The translations under genes and the position numbers were made by a program. Positions 44,533 to 53,047 of a stretch of DNA of 64,000 nucleotides are shown piece by piece. The notes beneath the pieces were generated by a model. It was not told the origin of the DNA, searched no databases, and saw only the letters and a list, made by a program, of their open reading frames with translations. Source of the stretch: Aliirhizobium wenxiniae (GTDB taxonomy: Bacteria; Pseudomonadota; Alphaproteobacteria; Rhizobiales; Rhizobiaceae); assembly GCF_019511445.1 (NCBI RefSeq), contig NZ_JAEUAN010000025.1, forward strand, positions 1 through 64,000, read 5' to 3'. How positions within the stretch are numbered: position 1 is the first letter of the stretch; each line of letters opens with the position of its first letter.

Positions 44533-45624
44533 ATGCTCGATACGTTATCCCCGATACCCACGCTGACCTATGCGGCAAAGCTGCTTTCCTGGTACGACCG
44601 CCACCACCGGGAACTGCCGTGGCGCGTCAGCCCTTCGGCGGCGAAGGCCGGCAAACGGGCCGATCCCTATCATGTCTGGCTGTCGGAAGTGATGCTGCAG
44701 CAGACGACGGTGCAGGCGGTGAAACCCTATTTCGCCAAATTCCTCGAACGCTGGCCGAAGGTAACGGATCTGGCAGCAGCGCCCTCCGAAGACGTGATGG
44801 CCGCATGGGCGGGGCTTGGCTATTACGCCCGCGCCCGCAACCTGAAGAAATGCGCCGAAGCGGTGGCAGGCGATCATGATGGCATCTTTCCCGATACCGA
44901 AGAAGGTTTGCGCGCGCTGCCCGGCATCGGCGACTATACGTCGGCGGCCGTCGCCGCGATCGCCTTCAACCGGCCTTCCGCCGTGATGGACGGCAATGTC
45001 GAACGGGTCATTTCTCGCCTGTTTGTTATCGATGCCCCCCTGCCCGGCTCAAAGCCGGAGATGAAGGCAAAGGTGCGGGACCTGACACCTTGCGACAGAC
45101 CCGGAGACTTTGCCCAGGCGATGATGGATCTGGGCGCCACGATCTGCACGCCAAAACGCCCCGCCTGTGCGCTCTGTCCCTTCCGCGACGACTGTCTTGC
45201 GCTGGTGCAGGATGACCCGGAGCGTTTTCCGGTCAAGGCGGCGAAAAAGGAGAAACCGGTGCGTGTCGGCGCCGGCTTCGTTGCGGTTAATGAAAATGGC
45301 GCGATCATGCTGAGGCGGCGGCAAGAGACCGGGCTGCTCGGTGGCATGACGGAAGTGCCGACCACCGGATGGACCGCACGGATGGATGGCGGAACCGGAA
45401 CAGACCATGCACCTTTTGCAGGCGATTGGGAGGCATGCGGCGTCATCACGCATGTCTTCACCCATTTCGAGTTGAGGCTTTCCGTCTACCGAACACGGGT
45501 GCCTTCAGGCGAAGAACCGGTCGGCTGGTGGGTGCCTGTCGAGACGCTTGGCGATGAAGCCTTGCCGACTGTCATGAAAAAGGTAATCAGTCAGGCTATT
45601 CCGACCGCTTTCATGAAACACTGA
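44533..45624 (+). CDS. mutY: A/G-specific adenine DNA glycosylase
   Basis: This base-excision repair enzyme removes adenine mispaired with 8-oxoguanine. The 363-residue product shows the HhH region LPGIGDYTSAAVAAIAFN with the catalytic Asp, the catalytic Glu in VWLSEVMLQQTTV, the [4Fe-4S] loop C-x6-C-x2-C-x5-C (CTPKRPACALCPFRDDC) and a C-terminal NUDIX-like domain (GAIMLRRRQETGLLGGMTEVPTTGW) that reads 8-oxoG. It is divergent from the DUF721 gene with a 93-base gap. Confidence 0.96.
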   Translation: MLDTLSPIPTLTYAAKLLSWYDRHHRELPWRVSPSAAKAGKRADPYHVWLSEVMLQQTTVQAVKPYFAKFLERWPKVTDLAAAPSEDVMAAWAGLGYYARARNLKKCAEAVAGDHDGIFPDTEEGLRALPGIGDYTSAAVAAIAFNRPSAVMDGNVERVISRLFVIDAPLPGSKPEMKAKVRDLTPCDRPGDFAQAMMDLGATICTPKRPACALCPFRDDCLALVQDDPERFPVKAAKKEKPVRVGAGFVAVNENGAIMLRRRQETGLLGGMTEVPTTGWTARMDGGTGTDHAPFAGDWEACGVITHVFTHFELRLSVYRTRVPSGEEPVGWWVPVETLGDEALPTVMKKVISQAIPTAFMKH

Positions 45625-45657
45625 CCCAGAAACAAACCAGGGATCACAGGAAACATC

Positions 45658-46272
45658 ATGGCAGACAAGATCGACCACATCGTCTTCGACATCGGCAAGG
45701 TTCTTATTCATTACGATCCGAACCTGCCGTTTTCCCGCATCATTCCCGATGCCGAAGAGCGCAAATGGTTTTTTCAGAATGTCTGCACCCATGATTGGAA
45801 CCTGGAGCAGGATCGCGGCCGCAAATGGGAGGATGCAGAAGCCCTGCTGATCGCCCAATATCCCGAGCGGGAAGAGCATATCCGTGCATTCCGCAAATAC
45901 TGGCCAGAAATGGTGTCGCATTCCTACGACGACAGCGTCGCCATCATGCTCGGGCTGATCGACAAGGGCCATGACGTTACCATGCTGACGAATTTTGCAG
46001 CCGACACGTTTGTCGAGGCGCGCAAGATGTATCCGTTCCTCAATGCGACGCGCGGCGTGACCGTTTCGGGCGAGATCGGTCTTATCAAGCCGGATGTGGC
46101 GATATACGAACGGCACGCGAAGGATTTCGGTCTGACGCCGGAAAACTCCATCTTCATCGACGATACGATAGTGAATGTGGAGGGTGCCCGCGCCGCAGGC
46201 TGGCAGGGCGTGCATTTTACCGGCGCTGAAAAGCTGAAAGCTGATCTCGCCGCACACGGGATCGAAATTTAA
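45658..46272 (+). CDS. HAD-family hydrolase
   Basis: The 204-residue cytosolic protein has HAD motif I as VFDIGKVLIHYDP (nucleophile Asp; the second Asp of DxD is Gly, as in the YihX-like group), motif II near MLTNFAADT, motif III Lys in GLIKPDVAIYERH and motif IV FIDDTIVNVEGARAAGW. It is a probable phosphatase of small metabolites. It follows mutY by 33 bases with CAGGAAACATC before the ATG, so the two may be co-transcribed. Confidence 0.9.
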   Translation: MADKIDHIVFDIGKVLIHYDPNLPFSRIIPDAEERKWFFQNVCTHDWNLEQDRGRKWEDAEALLIAQYPEREEHIRAFRKYWPEMVSHSYDDSVAIMLGLIDKGHDVTMLTNFAADTFVEARKMYPFLNATRGVTVSGEIGLIKPDVAIYERHAKDFGLTPENSIFIDDTIVNVEGARAAGWQGVHFTGAEKLKADLAAHGIEI

Positions 46273-46313
46273 GTTACTTCGATTGGCACCGGAGGCAGCA
46301 AAAAACGCTGCCT

Positions 46314-46829
46314 TCAGCGCGCCCGAACGACCCAGGCGGGAATCATCTGGCTGACGAGCCGCGTCGTCTTGTGGCCCCTGGCCAGCATTTCGAGGCTCAT
46401 ACCGGACTTGGCGGCGGCAATCGCGCTCTTCTTCGGCAAGATCAGCCCGTATTCGAGCGGAGGAACGGCACGACCGATCCGCTTAAAGAACGGACGGCGG
46501 TAATTGCGCGAGGGTGAAAACCGCGCCGGTTGCTTGTGGATCGCCAGATGCTCGACCACTTCCTCGATCCAACCGCTTTGCGGACGCGCACCGGCCTCGA
46601 TGAATAGCAGCCACTCACCCCGCGCGCTGCGCAGCACATCCTTGATATCCCAGTGATTGTGGAACCGGCAGCCGGCGGCATCCGCCACACGCGACGAGCC
46701 ATCGCGCGACGCGTGATCAAGAATGATCACGTCACTCACGAGCCCTTCGACAGCGGCAGTGACAAGGATCGAAAGCGTCTGCGCAAGCTCGGCTTCCTGG
46801 TCCCGGCATTCCATAAAAACAGTCAGCAT
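46314..46829 (-). CDS. Short family 2 glycosyltransferase-like protein
   Basis: The 171-residue product has only the first part of a GT-A fold: MLTVFMECRDQEAELAQTLS, SDVIILDHASRDGSSRVAD at the nucleotide-binding strand and WLLFIEAGARPQSGW where a DXD motif would be (here E-A-G-A). The usual metal-binding Asp pair is absent and the protein is far shorter than active GT2 enzymes (about 250-330 residues), so it may be a non-catalytic remnant or a specialised protein. It is convergent with the HAD gene and distant from the polysaccharide region. Confidence 0.7.
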   Translation of the reverse strand: MLTVFMECRDQEAELAQTLSILVTAAVEGLVSDVIILDHASRDGSSRVADAAGCRFHNHWDIKDVLRSARGEWLLFIEAGARPQSGWIEEVVEHLAIHKQPARFSPSRNYRRPFFKRIGRAVPPLEYGLILPKKSAIAAAKSGMSLEMLARGHKTTRLVSQMIPAWVVRAR

Positions 46830-46956
46830 TTCTGACCCTTAACCCATAGAAATTGGGAAAGCCAGCAAGGAACAAAGTTTGTTCTTGCAATGTTCTCATT
46901 TCAGGAGTAGGAATTTAATCATCGAGAACGGGAAGTGATCCCGTCAGGAGCCATCA

Positions 46957-48114
46957 ATGACAGAGCTGTCCCAACTGCGGCAGGGTGCGTTTGCGCCCGC
47001 CCATACGGCTGACATTGCCGATGCACTGGTCCAAACGTCCGGGCTCAGGATCGAGATCGATCGTCGGCGCGGCAGAGGTGCGGGCCTCAACCCGAGCGGA
47101 CGCTTCGAAGAAGGCCGTCGCGAGGTTTTCGATGATGGCTGGCAGACGATCGAGGAGCTTGAACCGTTTCGCACCGAAGTGCAGGTGGAAAAGCCGAAAA
47201 CGGCAATTACCCGCAATGACAGCCCCGATATTGGTTTCGACCGCTCGATCAACCCCTATCGCGGCTGCGAGCATGGCTGCATCTATTGTTTTGCCCGGCC
47301 GAGCCACAGTTTCATGGGCCTTTCGCCGGGGCTCGATTTCGAGGCAAAACTGTTCGCCAAGCCGGATGTGCCGCGTCTGCTTGAGCGGGAATTGAGCAGG
47401 CCGGATTACAAGGTGCGGGCAATCGCGATCGGTACCAATACCGATCCCTATCAGCCGATCGAGCGGGAATGGCGGATCATGCGCCAGATCCTCGAAGTGC
47501 TGCAGAAGGCCAATCATCCGGTGGTGATCGTGACGAAATCGGCGCTCGTCATGCGCGACATCGACATTCTCTCCGACATGGCGTCGAAGGGGCTTGCCAA
47601 GGTCGGGATCTCGGTGACGACGCTGGACCGCAAGCTGGCCCGAACGATGGAGCCGCGCGCTTCGACACCGGCCAAGCGGCTGGAAGCGATCAAGGCCTTG
47701 TCCGATGCCGGCATACCGACTGCGATCATGGCGTCGCCGATCATTCCGGCGCTGAACGATCACGAGATCGAACGCATTCTGGAATCCGGCCATGCGGCGG
47801 GTGCGACAGAAGCAAGCTATGTGCTTTTGCGTCTCCCCCTGGAAGTCAGCCCGCTGTTTCGCGACTGGCTGCTGCGCAATTACCCGGATCGCTACCGGCA
47901 TGTCATGTCGCTGATCCGCTCGATGCGGGGCGGTAAGGATTACGATGCCGAATTCGGCAAGCGGATGAAGGGCGCCGGTCCCTATGCCTGGCAGATCGGC
48001 CGCCGTTTCGAAATGGCGACCAAGAGGCTGGGGCTTGGCCGGCGCGGCATGCATCTGCGCGACGACCTGTTCATCCGCCCCAATGGTGGCGGCATCCAGC
48101 TGTCGCTTCTTTAG
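46957..48114 (+). CDS. PA0069-family radical SAM protein
   Basis: The 385-residue protein carries the radical-SAM [4Fe-4S] motif CxxxCxxC as C-E-H-G-C-I-Y-C within NPYRGCEHGCIYCFARPSHSF. An N-terminal RGRGAGLNPSGRFE segment is typical of the PA0069 group (SplB-like). The reaction is unknown; DNA-lyase-like chemistry has been suggested by relation to spore photoproduct lyase, which is inference. TCAGGAGCCATCA before the ATG is a good ribosome site. Confidence 0.9.
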   Translation: MTELSQLRQGAFAPAHTADIADALVQTSGLRIEIDRRRGRGAGLNPSGRFEEGRREVFDDGWQTIEELEPFRTEVQVEKPKTAITRNDSPDIGFDRSINPYRGCEHGCIYCFARPSHSFMGLSPGLDFEAKLFAKPDVPRLLERELSRPDYKVRAIAIGTNTDPYQPIEREWRIMRQILEVLQKANHPVVIVTKSALVMRDIDILSDMASKGLAKVGISVTTLDRKLARTMEPRASTPAKRLEAIKALSDAGIPTAIMASPIIPALNDHEIERILESGHAAGATEASYVLLRLPLEVSPLFRDWLLRNYPDRYRHVMSLIRSMRGGKDYDAEFGKRMKGAGPYAWQIGRRFEMATKRLGLGRRGMHLRDDLFIRPNGGGIQLSLL

Positions 48115-48499
48115 AGGATAAGCATCGATCTCGTGGGACACGCAGGAAGGGAAACGTCCAAGAATGCCCGCGCATTCTGAGCCAGATTTGCTTCCAGTCC
48201 TTCGCATATCGAGTTTCGCATCATCCATGCGCCTCCCCTGAGGCAAGAGCAATTCCAGCGAAAGCGGGAACCGGTTTTGCGTCCGGAATTGCGTAGAAAC
48301 AAAGAGATAGAGCAGTTTCGCGTTTCGAAGAAAGGCGGAAATTCTCTAGGCGCATTTCAACTTCGTTCTCGGTCAGGTCTCCGCCCCCTTGCCCCGCCGA
48401 GAACATTGCCCCGAGCCCGCTGCATTCAGGCAGTGGAAAGCGAAGCCGCACTCGCTTTCGGGGTTGCAGGAGATCGGGACGGCGTGCGAGCCTGCCGCC
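48115..48499. other. Intergenic region carrying a RIME-like repeat
   Basis: No gene is supported between the radical SAM gene and rnhB. The region holds the second RIME-like repeat; the remainder shows no recognised signal. An open frame on the minus strand here is antisense to rnhB. Confidence 0.6.
48246..48348 (+). repeat. RIME-like intergenic repeat, copy 2
   Basis: A 103-bp element starting AGAGCAATTCCAGCG and ending near ATTCTCTA, aligned without large gaps to the reverse complement of copy 1 at 19966-20069 (about 88 percent identity by eye). It is inverted relative to that copy on the plus strand. Confidence 0.85.
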
Positions 48500-49153
48500 A
48501 TGTTGGTTCACACGCCGCCCGATTCTCCGATGCCTTTCGATAGCCCCCTTACCTGTGATTTCAGCCTGGAACTTGCCGCCCGTAATGCCGGGCACTGGCC
48601 GGTCGCCGGAACCGACGAGGCAGGCCGCGGACCACTCGCAGGCCCCGTGGTCGCTGCGGCAGTGATCCTCGATCCGGATAATATTCCGGCCGGGCTCAAC
48701 GATTCCAAGAAGCTGAGCCTCAAACAGCGCGAAGCTTTGTTTACAGCGATCATGGCGACGGCGCATGTGTCGATCGCCTCTTCCGGACCGAAGCTGATCG
48801 ACGAAATGAACATTTTGCGCGCCAGCCTCGACGCCATGCGCCGCGCTGTCGCCGGTCTCTCCGTCGCGCCCGCCCATGTTCTGGTCGATGGCCGCGATGT
48901 GCCCAAGGGGCTTTCCTGCTCGGGCACGGCGGTCATCAAGGGCGACAGCCGCTCCGTCTCCATCGCCGCCGCCTCCATCATCGCCAAGGTGACGCGAGAC
49001 CGAATGATGGACCGCGCCGGCCTCGTCTATCCCGCCTATGGCTTTGCCAAGCACGCCGGTTACGGCACCAAGCAGCACCGTGACGCGATCATCACAGACG
49101 GCCCCTGCCCGCTGCACCGGATGAGTTTTCGGCCGTTGAAGAAGGACGATTAG
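48500..49153 (+). CDS. rnhB: Ribonuclease HII
   Basis: This 217-residue enzyme removes RNA from RNA-DNA hybrids and single ribonucleotides from DNA. Visible motifs: GTDEAGRGPLAGPVVAAAVIL (first catalytic Asp-Glu), LVDGRDVPKGL (second Asp), SIIAKVTRDRMM with the third catalytic Asp. YPAYGFAKHAGYGTKQH closes the domain. ATG 48500 is chosen because MLVHTPPDSPMPFDSP resembles the N-terminus of rhizobial homologues; ATG 48530 is a shorter alternative and the ribosome site is weak in both cases. Confidence 0.95.
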   Translation: MLVHTPPDSPMPFDSPLTCDFSLELAARNAGHWPVAGTDEAGRGPLAGPVVAAAVILDPDNIPAGLNDSKKLSLKQREALFTAIMATAHVSIASSGPKLIDEMNILRASLDAMRRAVAGLSVAPAHVLVDGRDVPKGLSCSGTAVIKGDSRSVSIAAASIIAKVTRDRMMDRAGLVYPAYGFAKHAGYGTKQHRDAIITDGPCPLHRMSFRPLKKDD

Positions 49154-49275
49154 GCTTGGGCTAGGCTACTAGCCTCAAAAAAGCTCCAGAGGTAGACACC
49201 AAAGCTGCTCGCATTCACAATAGCGAGCCTCACGGCATCCGAAATATTTCACGCTGATATCTGCAGTGGTCAGAA

Positions 49276-49980
49276 TCAGGCAGGCAGCGGATTGTCTTTC
49301 GTATTCTCTAGCATCGCGCTTCGAGCAGCTATCCAACCTTCCAAATCATCCATCCGACTCGTCCAAACATCATTGTACTCGTGATGGAAGGTGTCCATGC
49401 ACAACCTAATGAGATCGAGATGGCTTTCGCCGTGACGATCCATCCATCTGTTTTGGAAATCAGTTTGGTACTCATCGCGATTTACATTGGAATAGCCGGC
49501 GAGGATTCCTTCGTAGTTTGGATGTGCGCTCTCTGAGAGCTCAGCATAAAGCTTAGCTACACCCGGATACCGTATCTCACACTTCTCAAGGATAGTGATA
49601 ATGTTTAGGGACTTGTGCTCTGTAGAGCCATTACGCGAGCCGAGCAGCAGAACGCATGTTTTCTCCGAGAACACATGAAAATTGAGAGCACCCGCGAGTA
49701 CTTGCTCAATTAGCTGATTTAAGTAAATCAAGATTGCTAGCGTCTCAAATCCGCTGCGTAGTAAAATGCGGGATCCAAGACCGTGCCGCTGCCGATGTAG
49801 AACGAGCGACTGCGTGATCAAATCAGTGAGCCGCCAAAATACGCACTCCCGTATCATCATGCACCGGAAAGGTGCTTTCCACTTGTGGACCAGTGGGTTA
49901 CGCGAATACAGGCCAGCAACGGAAATATTCTGAAGGAGCGATGCTCGCCAATTGGCGAGATTCTGTTCAATAGTGTCCAT
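49276..49980 (-). CDS. Protein of unknown function, DUF5677-like, possible HEPN relation
   Basis: The 234-residue product is not closely like a family I can name; GSRILLRSGFETLAILIYL and AELSESAHPNYEG resemble DUF5677-type helical proteins. R116-N-G-S-T-E-H122 matches the RNxxxxH pattern of HEPN ribonucleases, but it lies in a loop-like segment and may be coincidence. The gene is clearly AT-richer and uses many rare-type codons compared with its neighbours rnhB and the atp operon, which suggests recent acquisition. There is no partner gene and no toxin-antitoxin pair next to it. Confidence 0.6.
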   Translation of the reverse strand: MDTIEQNLANWRASLLQNISVAGLYSRNPLVHKWKAPFRCMMIRECVFWRLTDLITQSLVLHRQRHGLGSRILLRSGFETLAILIYLNQLIEQVLAGALNFHVFSEKTCVLLLGSRNGSTEHKSLNIITILEKCEIRYPGVAKLYAELSESAHPNYEGILAGYSNVNRDEYQTDFQNRWMDRHGESHLDLIRLCMDTFHHEYNDVWTSRMDDLEGWIAARSAMLENTKDNPLPA

Positions 49981-50112
49981 TTGTCAGATATAGCACACCT
50001 CATCCTATCGCGTATCTAGCGCATAGCCGATCGAATGCTTCAAGTTATCTCAGCTTATACTAAGTTACGTACATTGTCTGAAAGCCCCTCCCAACACTCA
50101 GTGGCGCAACAA

Positions 50113-50140
50113 AAAAGCCGGGCGTTTCCACCCGGCTTTT
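50113..50140 (-). terminator. Intrinsic terminator of the atp F0 operon
   Basis: AAAAGCCGGG pairs with CCCGGCTTTT around an 8-base loop, 25 bases after the b-subunit stop; on the minus strand it is followed by TTTTTT. Confidence 0.93.
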
Positions 50141-50164
50141 CAAATTCCATATCCGATCGACTGA

Positions 50165-50644
50165 TCAGTTCAGGCGCGACTGGACCTTGGCGACGGCGTC
50201 CTTGAAGAGGGCTGTCTGGGTGGGCTTGTCGGTCTTTGCAGCGATGACCTTGCCCGCGGCTTCGACTGCGATGTCGATGGCGGCAGAGCGGACGGCGGTG
50301 ATGGCGTCGGCTTCGGCCTGCTTGATCTTCTGTTCCGAAAGAGCGTTGCGGCGAGCAACGAATTCCTCGGTCTTCTGGCGGGCTTCCTCGGTCAGAAGGG
50401 CTGCTTCGCGTTCGGCGGCGGCAATCAGGGCTGCAGCTTCGGCTTCGGCTTCCTTGCGCTTCTTCTGGTATTCGGCCAGCAGAGCCTGCGCTTCCTCACG
50501 CAGGCGCTTGGCCTCGTCGAGTTCGCCACGGATATTGTCGGCGCGCTTGTCGAGCGAGCGGCCCACCACACCCGGAACCTTGATGTAAACCATCAGGCCG
50601 ATGAAGAGGACGAGACCGATAAGGGCCCAAAATGTTGCGTCCAT
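50165..50644 (-). CDS. atpF: ATP synthase F0 subunit b
   Basis: This 159-residue stator subunit has one N-terminal membrane helix (FWALIGLVLFIGLMVYIKV, residues 5-23) followed by a long charged coiled coil (KRLREEAQALLAEYQKKRKEA) that reaches F1. It is the last gene of the operon and lies 3 bases after b'. Two diverged b subunits, as here, are usual in alphaproteobacteria and in photosynthetic lineages. Confidence 0.94.
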   Translation of the reverse strand: MDATFWALIGLVLFIGLMVYIKVPGVVGRSLDKRADNIRGELDEAKRLREEAQALLAEYQKKRKEAEAEAAALIAAAEREAALLTEEARQKTEEFVARRNALSEQKIKQAEADAITAVRSAAIDIAVEAAGKVIAAKTDKPTQTALFKDAVAKVQSRLN

Positions 50645-50647
50645 GGA

Positions 50648-51259
50648 TCAGGCTCCCGTCTTGGCAGCTGCGACAGCAGCCTTGATGTCGTCGCCGGTGG
50701 CCTTGCCGCCGATCAGCTGATCGACGATCGCGGTCGCGGTGTCTTCGGCAATCGCGCCCACTTCGGCAAAAGCCTTGGACTTGATTTCGCCGATGCGGGT
50801 TTCAGCTGCAGCGAGCTTGGCAGCAAGCTCCGCCTCGATCGCGGTGCGATCGGCAGCGGCCTTCGCCTTGGCGTCGTTACGGGCAGCGTCGGCAATGCCG
50901 TTTGCCTTGGAACGGGCTTGGGCCAGTTCCTTTTCATAGGTCTCGACGGCAGCGTCGGCTTCCGCCTTCAGGCGGCCGGCTTCTTCGAGGTCGCCGGCGA
51001 TACGGCCCTTGCGATCTTCGATGATACCGCCAACGCGCGGCATGATGACCTTCTGAATCACGAGATAGAAAAGGCCGAAAGTGATGGCGAGCCAGAGCAG
51101 CTGCGATGCGAAATGCGACGAGTCGAATGGCGGGAAACCCGCAGACTCGTGCTCTCCGCCGTGAGCGACGCCGGTTTCGGTATGAACCTCGCCTGCGGGC
51201 GCAGCAGGCGTTTCAGATGCGGCCGGCGCGGTCTGCGCGTATGCCGAGGTCACGAACAT
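50648..51259 (-). CDS. atpG: ATP synthase F0 subunit b'
   Basis: This 203-residue second stator subunit has an Ala/Pro/Glu-rich N-terminus (APAASETPAAPAGEVHTET), then a membrane helix (FASQLLWLAITFGLFYLVIQKVIMP) and a coiled coil. GTG and two ATGs follow one another at 51265-51259; ATG 51259 is preferred because the GGAGG at 51265-51269 is then 6 bases away. Some annotations call this atpG or atpF2; in others atpG means the gamma subunit, which is not encoded here. Confidence 0.9.
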   Translation of the reverse strand: MFVTSAYAQTAPAASETPAAPAGEVHTETGVAHGGEHESAGFPPFDSSHFASQLLWLAITFGLFYLVIQKVIMPRVGGIIEDRKGRIAGDLEEAGRLKAEADAAVETYEKELAQARSKANGIADAARNDAKAKAAADRTAIEAELAAKLAAAETRIGEIKSKAFAEVGAIAEDTATAIVDQLIGGKATGDDIKAAVAAAKTGA

Positions 51260-51350
51260 CATCACCTCCAGGTGAATTCCATATAAAGTGGATCACGGCT
51301 CACCGTTGCCGGCCGGCCGTGATCCTATCCTATGCCGCTAGACGATAGTC

Positions 51351-51578
51351 TTAGACAGCGAACAGGAGAAGGAGAGCTACGAGCAGCGAGAAGATGCCCA
51401 GAGCTTCCGTAACGGCGAAGCCGAAGATCAGGCGGCCGAACTGGCCATCCGCAGCCGACGGGTTACGCAGAGCGCCCGACAGGTAGTTGCCGAAAATCGT
51501 GCCGAGGCCGATGCCTGCGCCACCCATGCCGAGGCATGCGATACCTGCGCCGATGTACTTTGCTGCTTCCGCGTCCAT
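51351..51578 (-). CDS. atpE: ATP synthase F0 subunit c
   Basis: This 75-residue proteolipid forms the rotor ring. It consists of two helices joined by the polar loop RNPS; GAGIACLGMGGAGIGLGTIFG is the Gly-rich first helix and E58 in FAVTEALGIF is the proton-carrying carboxylate, with Glu as in most bacteria and mitochondria. AAGGAGTTCATC precedes the ATG. Confidence 0.97.
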   Translation of the reverse strand: MDAEAAKYIGAGIACLGMGGAGIGLGTIFGNYLSGALRNPSAADGQFGRLIFGFAVTEALGIFSLLVALLLLFAV

Positions 51579-51645
51579 GATGAACTCCTTCGAATGGTTT
51601 GTTGCGGCTTTGGACTGGTGCTGGAAGCACCAACGACTTTATTTC

Positions 51646-52398
51646 TCAGTGACCGTCCGGATGCAGGGCATCGTTCAGGTACATGCATGTCAGGACTGCG
51701 AAGACGTAGGCCTGAAGGAATGCAACGAGAAATTCCAGACCAGTCAGAGCGACGGTCATGATGAGGGGCAGGATGGCCGTACCAATGCCGAGTGCGCCGA
51801 GTGCGCCGAGCGAGGTGACGAAGCCTGCGAAAACCTTGAGCGTGATGTGGCCAGCCAGCATGTTGGCGAAAAGACGAACCGAGAGGCTGATCGGGCGGGC
51901 GATGAAGGAGATGACCTCGATCAGAACAACCAGCGGCAGAAGCGCTCCGGGAACGCCCGACGGCACGAAAAGCTTCAGAAAGCGAAGACCGTGCTTGGCA
52001 AAACCGTAAACAACGACGAGACCGACAACCAGGATCGACAGGGCGAAGGTGACGATGATCTGGCTGGTGACGGTGAAGAAGTAAGGGAACATGCCGATCA
52101 GGTTCGCCGTCAGGATGAACATGAACAGCGAGAAGACCAGCGGGAAGAATTTCATGCCGTGGCTGCCCGCACCTTCTCGCAACATATTTGCGACGAATTC
52201 ATAGGACATTTCGGCAACCGACTGCGCGCGGCCCGGGATCAGCGAGCGCTGCGAGGTGGAGAAATAAAGGAAGCCGGCTGCAACTGCGACCGTCGCGACC
52301 ATGAACAGGGAAGCATTGGTGAAGGAGAAGTCGACGCCACCGATCTCGATCGGAACGATCTTGCTGATCTGGAACTGATGGATCGGATCGTTTGCCAC
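51646..52398 (-). CDS. atpB: ATP synthase F0 subunit a
   Basis: This 250-residue membrane subunit forms the proton half-channels next to the c-ring. It has about six hydrophobic segments; the essential Arg is in ISLSVRLFANMLAGHITLKV, and the last helix reads LEFLVAFLQAYVFAVLTCMYLNDAL. GAAAGAGGGTAGACGG precedes the ATG. It sits between atpI and atpE as usual. Confidence 0.96.
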   Translation of the reverse strand: MANDPIHQFQISKIVPIEIGGVDFSFTNASLFMVATVAVAAGFLYFSTSQRSLIPGRAQSVAEMSYEFVANMLREGAGSHGMKFFPLVFSLFMFILTANLIGMFPYFFTVTSQIIVTFALSILVVGLVVVYGFAKHGLRFLKLFVPSGVPGALLPLVVLIEVISFIARPISLSVRLFANMLAGHITLKVFAGFVTSLGALGALGIGTAILPLIMTVALTGLEFLVAFLQAYVFAVLTCMYLNDALHPDGH

Positions 52399-52459
52399 CG
52401 TCTACCCTCTTTCGTTCACCGCTCATGCGGCCTGTTTTGACGAGACGAGAAAACTCGTC

Positions 52460-52807
52460 TCACTTTTTGTCCTGATTGCTTCGGCCATCAAGATGCGGCG
52501 GCTGAGCCACCATACCCACGGCGCGGAGCACACTTAACACACCGGCACAAAATCCGAGGAGGACAAAAAGTATCATCCCCCAAGGTTTTGAGCCGATGGC
52601 CCAATCGATCAGATAGCCTATGACACCGCCGACGGCGATGGCAGAAATGAATTCGGAGGATATCTTCAAACCGAGCGCCATGCCCTTGCGGCTGGCTTCC
52701 GATTGTCCGTTTCTCCGATCCTCTGCAGCACTTTCGGCTTTTCTGTCAGCCAGGGCTGAAGAAAGGCGTTTACGGCGCTCATCAAGACCATCATCAGGCT
52801 CGTTCAT
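52460..52807 (-). CDS. atpI: ATP synthase assembly protein AtpI-like
   Basis: The 115-residue protein has a charged N-terminus (EPDDGLDERRKRLSSALADRK) and two C-terminal membrane helices (FISAIAVGGVIGYLIDWAIG; WGMILFVLLGFCAGVLSVLRAV), the AtpZ/AtpI pattern; it is thought to help c-ring assembly or ion supply. ATG 52807 is chosen because GGAGG ends 5 bases upstream; the longer open frame would run into the promoter. It is the first gene of the F0 operon. Confidence 0.9.
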   Translation of the reverse strand: MNEPDDGLDERRKRLSSALADRKAESAAEDRRNGQSEASRKGMALGLKISSEFISAIAVGGVIGYLIDWAIGSKPWGMILFVLLGFCAGVLSVLRAVGMVAQPPHLDGRSNQDKK

Positions 52808-52899
52808 CGCGTCCTCCATCACCGGCTCTCCCGCGCGGCGAAGCCACACGACGGTTAGCGAGGGATTTCGCGCCTTCCGGCCCTCTTTCAAGTGCGCGC

Positions 52900-52928
52900 A
52901 ACATAGTTTTCACCGCCTTGCTAGTCAA
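52900..52928 (-). promoter_or_regulatory. sigma70-type promoter of the atpIBEGF operon
   Basis: On the minus strand TTGACT and TATGTT are separated by exactly 17 bases. The predicted start is near 52893, giving a leader of about 86 bases to atpI. The -35 overlaps a perfect CGCCTTG/CAAGGCG hairpin (52914-52932). Confidence 0.7.
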
Positions 52929-53047
52929 GGCGCTGAACAAGCTTGCCCCAAGGGTTTTAAAGCTAATGAATTCATCGCCTTAAAGCTTAGGCGGCAGGAT
53001 AGCGAATAAAACTGATGCGGGAATCAACGGCCGATAGGGCGCTTGTA

